A DNA stretch of 64,000 nucleotides. Source: DATMAM01 sp035559995 (GTDB lineage: Bacteria; Desulfobacterota; Binatia; UBA9968). The notes below the pieces were generated by a model. That model was not told the DNA's origin. It saw only the letters and a list, made by a program, of their open reading frames with translations, and searched no databases. Of this stretch, positions 31,539-40,356 are shown one piece after another; the stretch's first letter is position 1; every line of letters begins with the position of its first letter. The stretch is taken from positions 166,848-230,847 of the forward strand of contig DATMAM010000039.1 in the NCBI GenBank assembly GCA_035559995.1. The letters run 5' to 3'. A program made the position numbers and the translations under genes.

Positions 31539-32285
31539 TTAGAGGCCGAGCCGGCGCGCTTCCTCGGCGAGCCGCACCTGAAATACGCCTCTGAGCCGCG
31601 GGTCGGCGATCTCATCGCTCGCAAGCTTAACAAGCTCGAAAAGCCGCGCGCGCGGAAATTGAGACCGCGATTCTCCGAGAGCCGCGACGCAATCATCGAT
31701 GATGATGGGCGCCATCGGCCCCACGCACTCTGTGAGTCGCTCGCGCATGGTTTCAAAGAAGCGGGTTGGCACGGAGTCCTCTTTTTTGCCGCGGCCCTCC
31801 GGCGCTGTCCCTTCTCTTCCCGGCGGCGGACTGCCCGGGTCTTCCCCGGCCGTGGGGCGGGCGCTCGCGCCAGATTCCTGCGCCGGCAAACGGCTTTCCG
31901 CGGGCGTCAGGTCCGGCGCGGGTGAGGTCTCCTGAGCTCGCTCCGGGGAATTTCTTGCCTCGCCCCGAAAGCGAATGACGTTGCTCGGCGCCGCGGCAGG
32001 CGACTTCGCCGGAGCGGCGTCGCTTGCGCCGGTCGAAGCGCCAGAGAGAAGCGCATCGGCGGCGATGGCGAAGCGTTTCGCCGCCGCAGCGCGCGAAAGC
32101 GCGTCGGCGAGCGACTTTAGCTTGGCGATCAGTCGATCGATCCTGCGTTCGAACTCGAGAATTTCTTCGCTGCTCAGGGCCTGGACGATCTGCTGCAGGC
32201 TCTCTACGGAATTCAAAACGCCGGTCCCGCCGGGCGCATCCAGGCCCTGCCGGAGATTCGGAGTCTTTTTGGCTTGTTCAGACAT
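31539..32285 (-). CDS. hypothetical protein, coiled N-terminus and helical C-terminal domain
   Basis: 248 residues from ATG 32285 (MSEQAKKTPNLRQGLD). The N-terminus has a helix LQQIVQALSSEEILEFERRI that may form a coiled coil; a low-complexity Pro/Ser/Ala/Glu stretch follows (about 100-170); the last ~75 residues (MRERLTECVGPMAPIIIDDC, then LVKLASDEIADPRLRGVF) resemble the small helical module found at the C-terminus of some Ser/Thr kinases and regulators (LxxxVGPIAPxLV... pattern), judged by eye. No signal peptide or membrane span. Its stop lies 43 bases before the start of the LysM-fusion gene on the same strand, so co-transcription is likely. Function unknown. Confidence 0.65.
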   Translation of the reverse strand: MSEQAKKTPNLRQGLDAPGGTGVLNSVESLQQIVQALSSEEILEFERRIDRLIAKLKSLADALSRAAAAKRFAIAADALLSGASTGASDAAPAKSPAAAPSNVIRFRGEARNSPERAQETSPAPDLTPAESRLPAQESGASARPTAGEDPGSPPPGREGTAPEGRGKKEDSVPTRFFETMRERLTECVGPMAPIIIDDCVAALGESRSQFPRARLFELVKLASDEIADPRLRGVFQVRLAEEARRLGL

Positions 32286-32507
32286 CACGCGGCCTTCTTC
32301 GTCGGCACATGGATAGCAAGATCGTTGCCACAGGTAACGGACGAGTTTTTGGCCTTCCGGCCAAGGCAAGAAAAACAGTGGCCAGTAAAAAAGCGGAGCC
32401 TTGTGCCTGCATGCTCTTTCGCTCCCCGCCGTCGTGAAACCGGCTACGCCGCCGTTGTCGCAGGCGGCAGGCCGTGCGAGCGGCACTGCCGGAGCGCGAG
32501 GCGTCCT

Positions 32508-33803
32508 CTAGCCCTTTTCTTTGGGCCGTTCCCGAGTGCAAATGTCGGCGGCAAGCAGCGCGTAGATCCGCGCGGCCTTGACCATCTGCTCGATCTCCAG
32601 CTCTTCGTTTCTCGGGCCGACGCGCTTGCCGCGGGGGCCGATCTTGACCGCGGGGATGCCGAGCTCGTTGTACACGTTGGTGTCGGTCCAGATACTTGCC
32701 CGCTCCGGCGCCTCAAAGCTCAGCTTTGTGCCAAAAAGGTACTGGTGAATCTCTTGCAGAGATTCGACGAGCGGCTCGACGCCTTTTCCCTCATGGCCCA
32801 AAAGCGACTTGTACGGCTCCATCTCATAGTCGATTCCCAAGCGCGAAAGCACGCGCTCGACTTCGCTCAGGACGAAAACCGGCCGGACGTCAGGCGGCGT
32901 GCGGACATCGACGTAGATCGCGCACACGCCAGGAAAATAGTTGGGGCGATAAGGGGCGCCGCCCTCGATCGCGCCGATGTTCACCTTCGGATAGATCGGC
33001 CCGGTGGGCGACCGGTAAATGTAGCGCTCCTCGAAGCCCTCGGCCCATCTTTCCAGCGCGTCAACGATCTTCGTCATTTTGACGATCGCGTTTAGTTTCT
33101 CGGGCGGGTGGGTTGTCCTCTTTGTGCCCCAGGCCGCCTCGGCCTTGCCGAAAGTTGTCACTTTGAGTTGAACGACGCCGGTTTGAGTCCACACGACATT
33201 CATGTCCGAGCCGTCGGCCACGACGGCGAAGTCCGTGTGCATGCCGTGGGTCAAAAGATGCCTCGTGCCGGCGCCTTCGCCGCGGTAGTCCTTGGTCTGC
33301 CACGGCCCCACGGGCGTGCGTGAGATCTCGCCCACGACGGCGGCGAAAACGGCGTCGCCTTTAAGCTGGATGCCGCTCTGCTTGAGCGCCTTGGCGGCGA
33401 TCATGAAGGCCGCAATCCCGCCCTTCATGTTCGAGATTCCAAGCCCGCGGACCTTGCCGTCCCTGATCGAACCTTTGAGCTCGGCCTCGGGCTCGACGGC
33501 GGCGACCATGCGCAAATCCTCCTCGGTCCCGGTAAAGCTCGTGTCCATGTGGCCGTTGAAGCCGAGGCTAAGGCCGGTCGCGTCGCCTTTGAGAACGCCG
33601 ATCGCGTTCGGCCGATCGACCTCGACTTCCTGGCGCACCGCCTTTAGTCCGTGCGCGCGAAACCACGCGAGAATGTGCTCCGCGAGGGCTTTCTCGCGGC
33701 CGGTCGGGCTCGGAATATTGACGAGATCGCAGGCGAGCTGGGCCAGCTCGTCGGCGTTTATTTGCGCCAGAACTCTGTCCGCCGTCGATTTATCAAGCGG
33801 CAT
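32508..33803 (-). CDS. M20 family metallopeptidase (ArgE/DapE-like)
   Basis: 431 residues from ATG 33803, preceded by AAGGAGG; an upstream in-frame start at 33824 lacks it. DLVNIPSPTGREKALAEHIL is the family N-terminus; LSLGFNGHMDTSFTG holds the first zinc ligands (H and D), GLGISNMKGGIAAFMIAAKA the bridging region; a dimerisation domain follows, and the C-terminal half ends in IPAVKIGPRGKRVG. Members remove acyl groups from amino acids or split dipeptides in the cytoplasm. The classical catalytic pair of glutamates is replaced by VGEI further on, so substrate class is open. It is transcribed alone, divergent from the permease gene. Confidence 0.85.
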   Translation of the reverse strand: MPLDKSTADRVLAQINADELAQLACDLVNIPSPTGREKALAEHILAWFRAHGLKAVRQEVEVDRPNAIGVLKGDATGLSLGFNGHMDTSFTGTEEDLRMVAAVEPEAELKGSIRDGKVRGLGISNMKGGIAAFMIAAKALKQSGIQLKGDAVFAAVVGEISRTPVGPWQTKDYRGEGAGTRHLLTHGMHTDFAVVADGSDMNVVWTQTGVVQLKVTTFGKAEAAWGTKRTTHPPEKLNAIVKMTKIVDALERWAEGFEERYIYRSPTGPIYPKVNIGAIEGGAPYRPNYFPGVCAIYVDVRTPPDVRPVFVLSEVERVLSRLGIDYEMEPYKSLLGHEGKGVEPLVESLQEIHQYLFGTKLSFEAPERASIWTDTNVYNELGIPAVKIGPRGKRVGPRNEELEIEQMVKAARIYALLAADICTRERPKEKG

Positions 33804-33962
33804 AAATCCTCCTTCAAGAGTCAATGGGCTGCGCTACGTTAGCCCAATTTTGTTTTTGGTTGAAGCCCCGCAGGTTTTTCCTTACGATGAAGCGCCTGCG
33901 CCGTGGCGCGGAGACGGATCGTGATTTCCAGACAAACGCTGCGCATTTTTTTAAGGAGATCG

Positions 33963-34472
33963 ATGGACCTCTACACGTGGATTATGTTGATCGGCGCCGC
34001 CTTGCTGCTGCTCGGGCTCTATCTCAAGGCGCCGCAGAAAGCGAGTCAGGGGCTCGGCGCCGCGGTGATTCTGTTCCTGGAGATTTTGCCGCGCATGATC
34101 GCGGCGTTTATCTTCGCCGGGCTCGTGCAGGTGCTGGCTCCCCAGAGCCTGATCACGAACTGGATGGGGCACGAATCGGGCTGGCGCGGCTTGCTCATCG
34201 GCATGGTGCTCGGAAGCGTCACGCCGGGAGGGCCGATGACGCACTTTCCGATCGTTGCCGGCCTTTATAAATCCGGCGTCGGCGTAGGACCGCTGGTGTC
34301 GTATCTCACGGCATGGTCGCTGTTCGGGATGCAGCGCGTGATTATGTGGGAGATGCCGTTTTTGGGGCCGAGCGTCGTTGCGGTGCGCGCGCTGTCGAGC
34401 TTTTTCTTCCCCATCCTGGCGGGATGGATCTCGAGCCAGCTCTGGCTCAGGTTTTTTATCGAGCAACGGTAG
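33963..34472 (+). CDS. half-size permease (ArsP_1/DUF318-like)
   Basis: 169 residues with TAAGGAG 5 bases before ATG 33963. Four to five hydrophobic segments are seen: LYTWIMLIGAALLLLGLYL, then LPRMIAAFIFAGLVQVLAP, GLLIGMVLGSVTPGGPMTHF, LVSYLTAWSLFG and FFFPILAGWISSQLWL. The SVTPGGPMTHFP turn is characteristic of the predicted permease family that contains ArsP organo-arsenical exporters, which are usually about 300-350 residues with two such halves. Here only one half is present, so the protein may work as a dimer. The PhoD gene begins 33 bases downstream. Confidence 0.75.
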   Translation: MDLYTWIMLIGAALLLLGLYLKAPQKASQGLGAAVILFLEILPRMIAAFIFAGLVQVLAPQSLITNWMGHESGWRGLLIGMVLGSVTPGGPMTHFPIVAGLYKSGVGVGPLVSYLTAWSLFGMQRVIMWEMPFLGPSVVAVRALSSFFFPILAGWISSQLWLRFFIEQR

Positions 34473-34505
34473 TCAAACCCAGCGAAAAGCGAATCGGGAG
34501 ATGAG

Positions 34506-35789
34506 GTGAAGACGAGCCGGCGAGAGTTTTTGCGCCTCGGCCTGGGCGCCGCCGCGGTCGCTTTGGCGTCGCGCTTGCCGGCGCGCGCCGCCGAACCGGC
34601 GCCGGGGGCGCTCGCGGAAACCGGCCTTTCCCACGGCTGTACGGTGGGGGATGTCACAGCGGATAGCGCGGTCGTTTGGCTCCGCGCTCCCGAACAGGCT
34701 GAGGCGGCGGTTCACTATGGGCTCGACGCTTCTTTGACCGACTTCAGGACGGCCGCGGCGGCGCCGCTGTGCGGCGAAAACGACTTCACGGCAAACCTTC
34801 GGCTCACCGGCCTCCGTCCCGGCACCGTCTACTACTACCGCGCCGCGGTGGCAGGCAAACGACCCGGTCCTGTCGGGCGGTTCGTGACCGCGCCGGCCGC
34901 GGAGGAGGCGGTCGACGTGCGCTTTGCGTTCAGCGGCGACAGCCGCGAGAGCTATCAGCCGTTTGTCATCATGGACGCGATCCGCGAGATGCGCCCTGAT
35001 TTTTTCCTCCACCTCGGCGATACCATCTACGCCGACCGCGAGTGGATCGCGACCCGACTCTCGCAGTTCTGGAATAAGTACGCGACCAACCGCGCCGATC
35101 TCCCGACCCAGAGGCTGTTTTCGCAGGCGAGCGTGTACGTCATGTGGGACGATCACGAAGTGGCGGACAATTGCGACCATTCGAATCCGCTCGCGCCAAT
35201 TGGCCGGAGAGCGTTTTTCGACTACTGGCCGCTGAGCCGAAGTCCGCTTGAGCCGGACCGGCTCTACCGGTCGTATCGCTGGGGCAAGGCGGTCGAACTT
35301 TTCATCCTCGACACGCGGCAGTACCGCGACCGCGCCGAGCCGACGATCCTAGGCAAAGCGCAGCGCGAGTGGTTCTTGGAGTCGCTGGCGGCCTCGACGG
35401 CGTGGTTTAAGATCGTCGCCAGCTCCGTTCCTTTCTCCAGCCCTCAGCGCGACAAATGGGGCGGTTTTCGCGCCGAACGAGAGCGCGTGCTCGCCCATAT
35501 CGCGCAAAAGCAAATCCGTGGAGTGATATTTCTCGCGGCCGACGTCCATTACGCGGCGGTGTGCAGGGTTCCCGGCGCAGGGCCGCTCAGAGAGTTCGTC
35601 GCCGGTCCGATCGGCGGCCCCATGGGTTTGGCGCTCGGGCGCGGCAAGCGGTTCGAGTTTTTTTACCGCAAGTCGTCTTCCTATGGCCTGGTCAAGGTAC
35701 GGGCAGAGGCGGCGGCGCCTTATGTTGAAATCGATCTCATGGACGCGCGCAACAATCTGCTCTACCGATCGCGCATCGATGCCGGCTAA
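34506..35789 (+). CDS. PhoD-type alkaline phosphatase with Tat signal
   Basis: 427 residues from GTG 34506. The N-terminus TSRREFLRLGLGAAAVAL is a twin-arginine signal followed by an AxA-type cleavage region (ARAAE). A PhoD N-terminal beta domain (GCTVGDVTADSAVVWLRAPE) and the catalytic metallophosphatase domain follow: FAFSGDSRESYQPF, FFLHLGDTIYADREW, VYVMWDDHEVADNCD and FLAADVHYAAV, with the Asp/His ligands of the Ca/Fe centre. These enzymes hydrolyse phosphate diesters and monoesters outside the cytoplasm. Tat export agrees with the tatC gene at 61.1 kb. It is probably co-transcribed with the permease. Confidence 0.88.
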   Translation: MKTSRREFLRLGLGAAAVALASRLPARAAEPAPGALAETGLSHGCTVGDVTADSAVVWLRAPEQAEAAVHYGLDASLTDFRTAAAAPLCGENDFTANLRLTGLRPGTVYYYRAAVAGKRPGPVGRFVTAPAAEEAVDVRFAFSGDSRESYQPFVIMDAIREMRPDFFLHLGDTIYADREWIATRLSQFWNKYATNRADLPTQRLFSQASVYVMWDDHEVADNCDHSNPLAPIGRRAFFDYWPLSRSPLEPDRLYRSYRWGKAVELFILDTRQYRDRAEPTILGKAQREWFLESLAASTAWFKIVASSVPFSSPQRDKWGGFRAERERVLAHIAQKQIRGVIFLAADVHYAAVCRVPGAGPLREFVAGPIGGPMGLALGRGKRFEFFYRKSSSYGLVKVRAEAAAPYVEIDLMDARNNLLYRSRIDAG

Positions 35790-35803
35790 AAGAACGGCGC
35801 AGA

Positions 35804-37471
35804 TCATCCCCACGGCCGGGGGTAGAGCGCGGAGATGTCGGTGACGACATCGACGAGCGCCGGCCTTCCGGCGGCAAACGCCTGGCGAAGCGCGCCCGGA
35901 AGCTCGCCTGGGCGCTCGACGCGGATGCCGACGCATCCCATCGCCTCGGCGACTTTTGCCAGGTTGATTTCCCGGTAGACCCACATCTCGTTCGCCCGAC
36001 CGCGCATCCTGCCGCCGTACGCGGCGTTAAAGATTCTCTGCTCCTGGTTGAGCGAATGGTTGTCGTTGACCAGCACCACGACATTGACGCCGAAGCGCGC
36101 CGCGGTCTCCAGCTCCGCCATGTGATAGTAAAAGCCGCCGTCGCCCGTGAAGCAGATCACCGGGCGATCGGGCAGCGCGCACTTCACGCCGATCGACGCC
36201 GAGAAGGCCCAGCCCAGCGAGCCGGCGCAGCGAATGTAGCTTTGCGTCGGGTGTTTGAGATCGACCAGGGTTCCCGTCCAGATCCCGGAGTGGCCGGTGT
36301 CGGCGACGAGGACCGCGTCTTCGGGCAAAAGCTCCGTCAGCTCCTTGCAGATTCTTTCCGGGCGGATCGGCACCGCGTCCGAGTTCAAGAGCGGCGCCGT
36401 TTCCGCGCGCCATTCTTCGACGAGCTGGCGGACGCGACGTAACCACTCGGTTTCCGGGCTCGCGGGGCTCACGGCCTCAATCAGCTGGCGCAGGACAGCC
36501 TTGGCGTCTCCCAACAGGCCCACCTTTACCGGATAGTTTCTTCCGATCTCCGCGCCATCGATGTCGAGCTGGATCGCGGGCGTTCCGGGGCGCGGAATTT
36601 TCCAGTTGTTTGTCACCTGGCTTCCGGTATGGCTGCCGACGAAAAAAACCAGATCGGCTTCGGCGACGACCCGGTTGGCGCACCAGCGCGAGTAGGTGCC
36701 GACAACGCCGACCGCGAGCGGGTGGCAGCCGGGGATGGTCGCCTTCGCGTGGAGCGAGGTCGCCACGGGAATCGAAAGCTTTTCCGCGAGCGCTACCACC
36801 TCCGGCTCGGCGCGCGAAGCGATGACGCCGCCGCCGGCAACGATGGCCGGCCGTTTAGCCAGCCGCAGCGCTTCCGCGGCGGCGCGAACCTGATCGGGAT
36901 CGGCCGGCGGCCGGTAAGCGGGGTAAGAAGCGAATTGTTCCTCCACGACGAGTTCGAGATCCCCCTCCTGTTCGAGCACGTTTCCGTGGCGGCCTTGAAG
37001 GCGCAAATGCACCGGGCCGGGAGTGCCGCTTGTCGCCGAGCGGAAAGCCTGCCGCAACAGGTCCGGCAGGCGCTCGACCGCGTCCACCTGAGCGTTGAAC
37101 TTCGTCACCGGATCGAACATCGGAAAGTCCTCGACCTCCTGATAGACGTGGCGGTAGCGGCCGTGGGGGTCCGGACCGCCGGTGATGGCGATCACCGGAG
37201 AGTTCGCGAGAAACGCGTCCCGCAGTCCCGCGGCGAGGTTCGCGGCGCCGACGTTTTGCGCCAGGCAGATGCCGGGCCGGTGCGCCGCGCGCGCGTAGCC
37301 GTCGGCCATGTAGGCGGCGGCCTTCTCGCCGTGCGTGGTGACGCGCCGGATGTTCATGTCTTCCATCTCCGCCATGGCGGGAATGATGATCGTCGGCATG
37401 AAAAACAGGTGCGAGACGCCGTAGGCGCGCATCGCTTCGGCAAAGAATTTCGAGCCCGTCATCCGCGGCAT
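35804..37471 (-). CDS. thiamine-diphosphate-dependent enzyme (acetolactate synthase-like)
   Basis: 555 residues from ATG 37471 with CGGAGG upstream. Three domains are seen: the N-terminal PYR domain with the activating Glu in VTTHGEKAAAYMADGYARA, the central Rossmann-like domain with PAIVAGGGVIASRAEPEV, and the C-terminal PP domain with the ThDP motif GDGGFYYHMAELETAARFGV ending in LVNDN. Family members include acetolactate synthase, benzoylformate decarboxylase, oxalyl-CoA decarboxylase and sulfopyruvate-type enzymes. No small regulatory subunit gene adjoins, and an FAD site is not obvious, so a catabolic lyase or decarboxylase is more likely than biosynthetic acetolactate synthase (inference). 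Confidence 0.85.
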   Translation of the reverse strand: MPRMTGSKFFAEAMRAYGVSHLFFMPTIIIPAMAEMEDMNIRRVTTHGEKAAAYMADGYARAAHRPGICLAQNVGAANLAAGLRDAFLANSPVIAITGGPDPHGRYRHVYQEVEDFPMFDPVTKFNAQVDAVERLPDLLRQAFRSATSGTPGPVHLRLQGRHGNVLEQEGDLELVVEEQFASYPAYRPPADPDQVRAAAEALRLAKRPAIVAGGGVIASRAEPEVVALAEKLSIPVATSLHAKATIPGCHPLAVGVVGTYSRWCANRVVAEADLVFFVGSHTGSQVTNNWKIPRPGTPAIQLDIDGAEIGRNYPVKVGLLGDAKAVLRQLIEAVSPASPETEWLRRVRQLVEEWRAETAPLLNSDAVPIRPERICKELTELLPEDAVLVADTGHSGIWTGTLVDLKHPTQSYIRCAGSLGWAFSASIGVKCALPDRPVICFTGDGGFYYHMAELETAARFGVNVVVLVNDNHSLNQEQRIFNAAYGGRMRGRANEMWVYREINLAKVAEAMGCVGIRVERPGELPGALRQAFAAGRPALVDVVTDISALYPRPWG

Positions 37472-37586
37472 GTCAGCTACCTCCGGGCGAGATCGTTTCG
37501 CCGAAGCACCATACGATTCGCTGAAGTCGCCGTCAAGGCGATGCGCGGCATTCATGTTCGCGCGCTCGCGCCGGGGACATGTTGAG

Positions 37587-38270
37587 TCAGCCGCGCCGGC
37601 GCCGCTTTAAGAGCGGGATCGCTTCGATCTTTTCCGGCGAAAGGAGAGGCCAGTAAATTCCTTTAGGCTTAGGGTATCTCGGCTTGAGCGCGATCAACCG
37701 CGAGGGCGTGACGATGGCGTCGAGCGGGATGTCGTGCTCGGTCATCGGGATCTCGGCGTCCACGACTTGCAGCGGATGAACCGAGGTGACGATCGGAGTC
37801 CGATCGGTGAGCTTTCCCGCCTCGCGCAAAAGAGCGTACTCGAGGTCGGAGTAGCCCCCGCCTTTGCCGATCCTGGCGCCGCTGCGGTTCACCGCGACCG
37901 AGCCGCAAACGATGAGATCGACCGGGTTCATTTCGTCCACGCTGACCGGGCGGCCGTATTTCGCGGCGCCGCCAATGGTCGAGGCGCGAAACGGCGAAAC
38001 CTTGAGTCCTTTGGGGTCGAGCTCCAGGAAGGGCTTGCGCGAGCTCAGCCGCGGAACGAGGGCGCGCTGGCGGATCGCTCTTTGCGGCGCGTCGGGATTG
38101 CATTTGATGGTCTTGGCCGCGCGCCAGAGCCGCGACTGCGCGAGCACCGCGGCGCACTTTTCCGCGCCGATGAAATTCGGAATTCTGCCCTCGGCGCCGG
38201 GAAAGCGCGCGACTTTCTCTTGCTGCAGGATTTTCCAGACCGCGCTCCGCAGCGCGTCTTTGGTCTTCAT
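37587..38270 (-). CDS. 5-formyltetrahydrofolate cyclo-ligase family protein
   Basis: 227 residues. MKTKDALRSAVWKILQQEKV and the C-terminal half with RIGKGGGYSDLEYALLRE (the phosphate-binding glycine run typical of MTHFS) define the family, which converts 5-formyl-THF to 5,10-methenyl-THF with ATP. The canonical loop is GRLGYGGGYYDR; here RIGKGGGYSDLE changes some positions, as in the longer, divergent branch of the family, so the folate substrate is likely but not certain. Diverges from the queG gene, whose start is only 53 bases away. Confidence 0.75.
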   Translation of the reverse strand: MKTKDALRSAVWKILQQEKVARFPGAEGRIPNFIGAEKCAAVLAQSRLWRAAKTIKCNPDAPQRAIRQRALVPRLSSRKPFLELDPKGLKVSPFRASTIGGAAKYGRPVSVDEMNPVDLIVCGSVAVNRSGARIGKGGGYSDLEYALLREAGKLTDRTPIVTSVHPLQVVDAEIPMTEHDIPLDAIVTPSRLIALKPRYPKPKGIYWPLLSPEKIEAIPLLKRRRRG

Positions 38271-38323
38271 GATAAGGGCTCGTCGGCTTGTCGATCGGGA
38301 AGGATAGAGTAAACTGGGAGGCG

Positions 38324-39502
38324 ATGGAAGCGAGCGCTTCGTACGATCCGGCGGAGCTGGCGCGCCAAATCAAAGAGGAAGCGCAGCGCCTGGGGTTTAC
38401 GCTCGTCGGCATCTCGCCGGTGAAGCCGCCGCCCCATGAACAGTCGTTCGCGCTGTGGCTGCGCCGCGGTTTCGGCGGCGAGCTCGGGTACATGGAGCGG
38501 AGCGAAGGCCTGAGGCGCGACCCGAAAAAGCTCGTTCCCTGGGCGGCTTCCGTGATCTCGGCGGCGATGAACTACTACAAGCCGCTCGAGCGCCCCGCGC
38601 GCCAGAGCGAGGCGCGCGGCTGGATTTCGCGTTATGCCTGGGGCGACGATTATCACGATGTCGTGCGCGCGAAGCTCGACAGGCTGTTGGCCGCCATCCG
38701 CGCCCTGGCGCCCTGTCCGGTCGAAGGCCGGGCGTTTGTGGACTCCGGGCCCGTGCTGGAGCGGGACCTCGCCGCCGTGACGGGAATCGGCTGGATAGGG
38801 AAGAACACGCACCTGATTTCGCCGCAGCACGGTTCGTGGTTTTTTCTGGGAGAGCTTTTTCTGAGCCTCGAGCTTCCCGCCGACCGCCCGATCGCCGATC
38901 GCTGCGGGCGCTGCGATCTCTGCCTCAAGGCTTGCCCCACCGGCGCGTTTGTCGGCCCCTACGTTCTCGACGCGCGCCGCTGCATCTCCTATCTCACGAT
39001 CGAGCTCAAAGGCCCGATCCCGCGCCATCTCCGGCCGCTCATCGGCAACCACATCTTCGGGTGCGACATCTGCCAGGAGGTTTGCCCTTACAACGTCAAG
39101 GCGACGCCGAGCGCGGAAGAGGCCTTCTGGCCGCGCGCCGGGCTCTATGCTCCTCAGCTGATCCCGCTGCTCGAACTGAGCGAGGAGGAATTTCGCCGCC
39201 GCTTTCGCGGCAGCCCGCTTTTGCGCGCGAAGCGGCGCGGGCTGTTGCGCAATGTCGCCGTTGCGCTCGGTAATCTCAAGGCGCGCGCGGCCGTGCCGGC
39301 GCTGGCTCGGGCGCTCGGCGACCCCGACGCGCTGGTCAGGCAGCACGCGGCGTGGGCGTTGGGGCAGATCGGCGGTGCGGAGTCTCGCGAGGCGTTGCGC
39401 CGGCGGCGCGACCTGGAGAGCGATCCGGAAGTCAGCGCCGAGATCGACGCCGCGCTCGCGGGCGGCGAAGACGGGCTAGGCGGCGGAAAGCGCGGCGCTT
39501 AA
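38324..39502 (+). CDS. queG: epoxyqueuosine reductase
   Basis: 392 residues from ATG 38324 with GGGAGG upstream (an earlier in-frame ATG at 38288 lacks one). It catalyses the last step of queuosine synthesis in tRNA, reducing epoxyqueuosine with a cobalamin and two 4Fe-4S clusters. The cluster ligands are seen in CGRCDLCLKACPTGAF and CDICQEVCPYN, with the extra Cys in RRCISYLTIE between; GIGWIGKNTHLISP is also conserved. The C-terminal ~50 residues (VPALARALGDPDALVRQHAA, WALGQIGG) form a HEAT repeat, usual in QueG. Its last 27 bases overlap the convergent thioesterase gene. Confidence 0.93.
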   Translation: MEASASYDPAELARQIKEEAQRLGFTLVGISPVKPPPHEQSFALWLRRGFGGELGYMERSEGLRRDPKKLVPWAASVISAAMNYYKPLERPARQSEARGWISRYAWGDDYHDVVRAKLDRLLAAIRALAPCPVEGRAFVDSGPVLERDLAAVTGIGWIGKNTHLISPQHGSWFFLGELFLSLELPADRPIADRCGRCDLCLKACPTGAFVGPYVLDARRCISYLTIELKGPIPRHLRPLIGNHIFGCDICQEVCPYNVKATPSAEEAFWPRAGLYAPQLIPLLELSEEEFRRRFRGSPLLRAKRRGLLRNVAVALGNLKARAAVPALARALGDPDALVRQHAAWALGQIGGAESREALRRRRDLESDPEVSAEIDAALAGGEDGLGGGKRGA

Positions 39503-39874
39503 AGAGCGAGGGATGCGCGTGATCCGCCCTTGGCTGTTGACGCAGGCGTGCGTGGTCTCTCCCTCGGCGAGGATCTCCTCGCCGCCACGGTAGACCTTGT
39601 AGCGGAAGATCAGAGAGGCGCGGCCGACCGAAAAGAGCGTTGTCTCGATCGAGACCTCATCGTCGTAGCGGGCGGGGCTGTGATAGCGGCACGACGCTTG
39701 AGTGACCGGAAAAAAAATGCCGCTCCGTTCGATCGCCGTGTAGGGAAATCCCGCCGCGCGCAGCCATTCGCTGCGGCCGAGCTCGAACCATCTGAGGTAA
39801 TTGGCGTAGTAGACGACACCCATCTGGTCGGTGTCGCCGTAGATCACGCGGTAGCGGGTCACGTTCTTGCGCAT
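39476..39874 (-). CDS. acyl-CoA thioesterase, YbgC/4-HBT type
   Basis: 132 residues from ATG 39874, preceded by AAGGAGG. The hot-dog fold signature RVIYGDTDQMGVVYYANYLR contains the catalytic Asp of the YbgC/4-hydroxybenzoyl-CoA thioesterase family, and FELGRSEWLRAAGFPY continues the central helix. It hydrolyses short or aromatic acyl-CoA thioesters; in gamma- and deltaproteobacteria this type often sits with tol-pal genes, which are absent here. The 3' end overlaps queG by 27 bases in convergent orientation. A cytoplasmic role in CoA recycling is inferred. Confidence 0.88.
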   Translation of the reverse strand: MRKNVTRYRVIYGDTDQMGVVYYANYLRWFELGRSEWLRAAGFPYTAIERSGIFFPVTQASCRYHSPARYDDEVSIETTLFSVGRASLIFRYKVYRGGEEILAEGETTHACVNSQGRITRIPRSLSAALSAA

Positions 39875-39932
39875 GGCACAACCTCCTTTGTCGGTCCTGG
39901 CGCTGATGAGCAATTTTCGCGCCGAACCGAAC

Positions 39933-39962
39933 TTGACACCCACGGGGCTTCCCGGCTATTTA
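39933..39962 (+). promoter_or_regulatory. sigma-70 promoter of the small secreted-protein gene
   Basis: TTGACA at 39933-39938, an 18-base spacer and TATTTA at 39957-39962, about 42 bases before ATG 40005. Confidence 0.55.
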
Positions 39963-40004
39963 TGCGGTCGGCGAGCCAAAGAAGAGCAACAAAAAGGAGG
40001 AATC

Positions 40005-40352
40005 ATGAAGCTAGGCATTCTCTTTGCGGCGGCGTTGCTTTTGGTGGGCGCAGCGGGAAAGAGCTTCGGTCAGGAAGAAAAGAAAAAGGCAAAGGACTTG
40101 GAGGCGGTCATTAGCGCGGTCGGCCAACGGACGATCACCTTTCAGTACGAGCGCAAAGAAAAGGTGCGCGAGGCGGTCGTGGGGATCGACGAGAACACCA
40201 ATATTGAGCGCGATGGGGCCAAGATCAAGCTCAAGGATCTGCAGCAGGGCGACAAGGTCGTGATCAAGTACGAGCCGGAAGCCTACACGCCCGCCATTTC
40301 CGTCAAGGTCATCGGCAAGGGCGAGGTCAAAAAAGTCGGCGGCGGCGAATGA
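40005..40352 (+). CDS. small exported protein of unknown function
   Basis: 115 residues with AAAAAGGAGG 5 bases before ATG 40005. A signal peptide, MKLGILFAAALLLVGAAGKS, ends near FGQ-EE. The mature part is a charged beta-rich domain: LEAVISAVGQRTITFQYERK, then VGIDENTNIERDGAKIKLKD and LQQGDKVVIKYEPE. That pattern (a strand, 'dentiERdG..I.l.DLk.GD.V.V.Y') is that of small OB-like DUF5666-type proteins, which are periplasmic and of unknown role. It stands alone behind its own promoter; the HtrA-like gene converges 4 bases after its stop. Confidence 0.75.
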   Translation: MKLGILFAAALLLVGAAGKSFGQEEKKKAKDLEAVISAVGQRTITFQYERKEKVREAVVGIDENTNIERDGAKIKLKDLQQGDKVVIKYEPEAYTPAISVKVIGKGEVKKVGGGE

Positions 40353-40356
40353 TCCG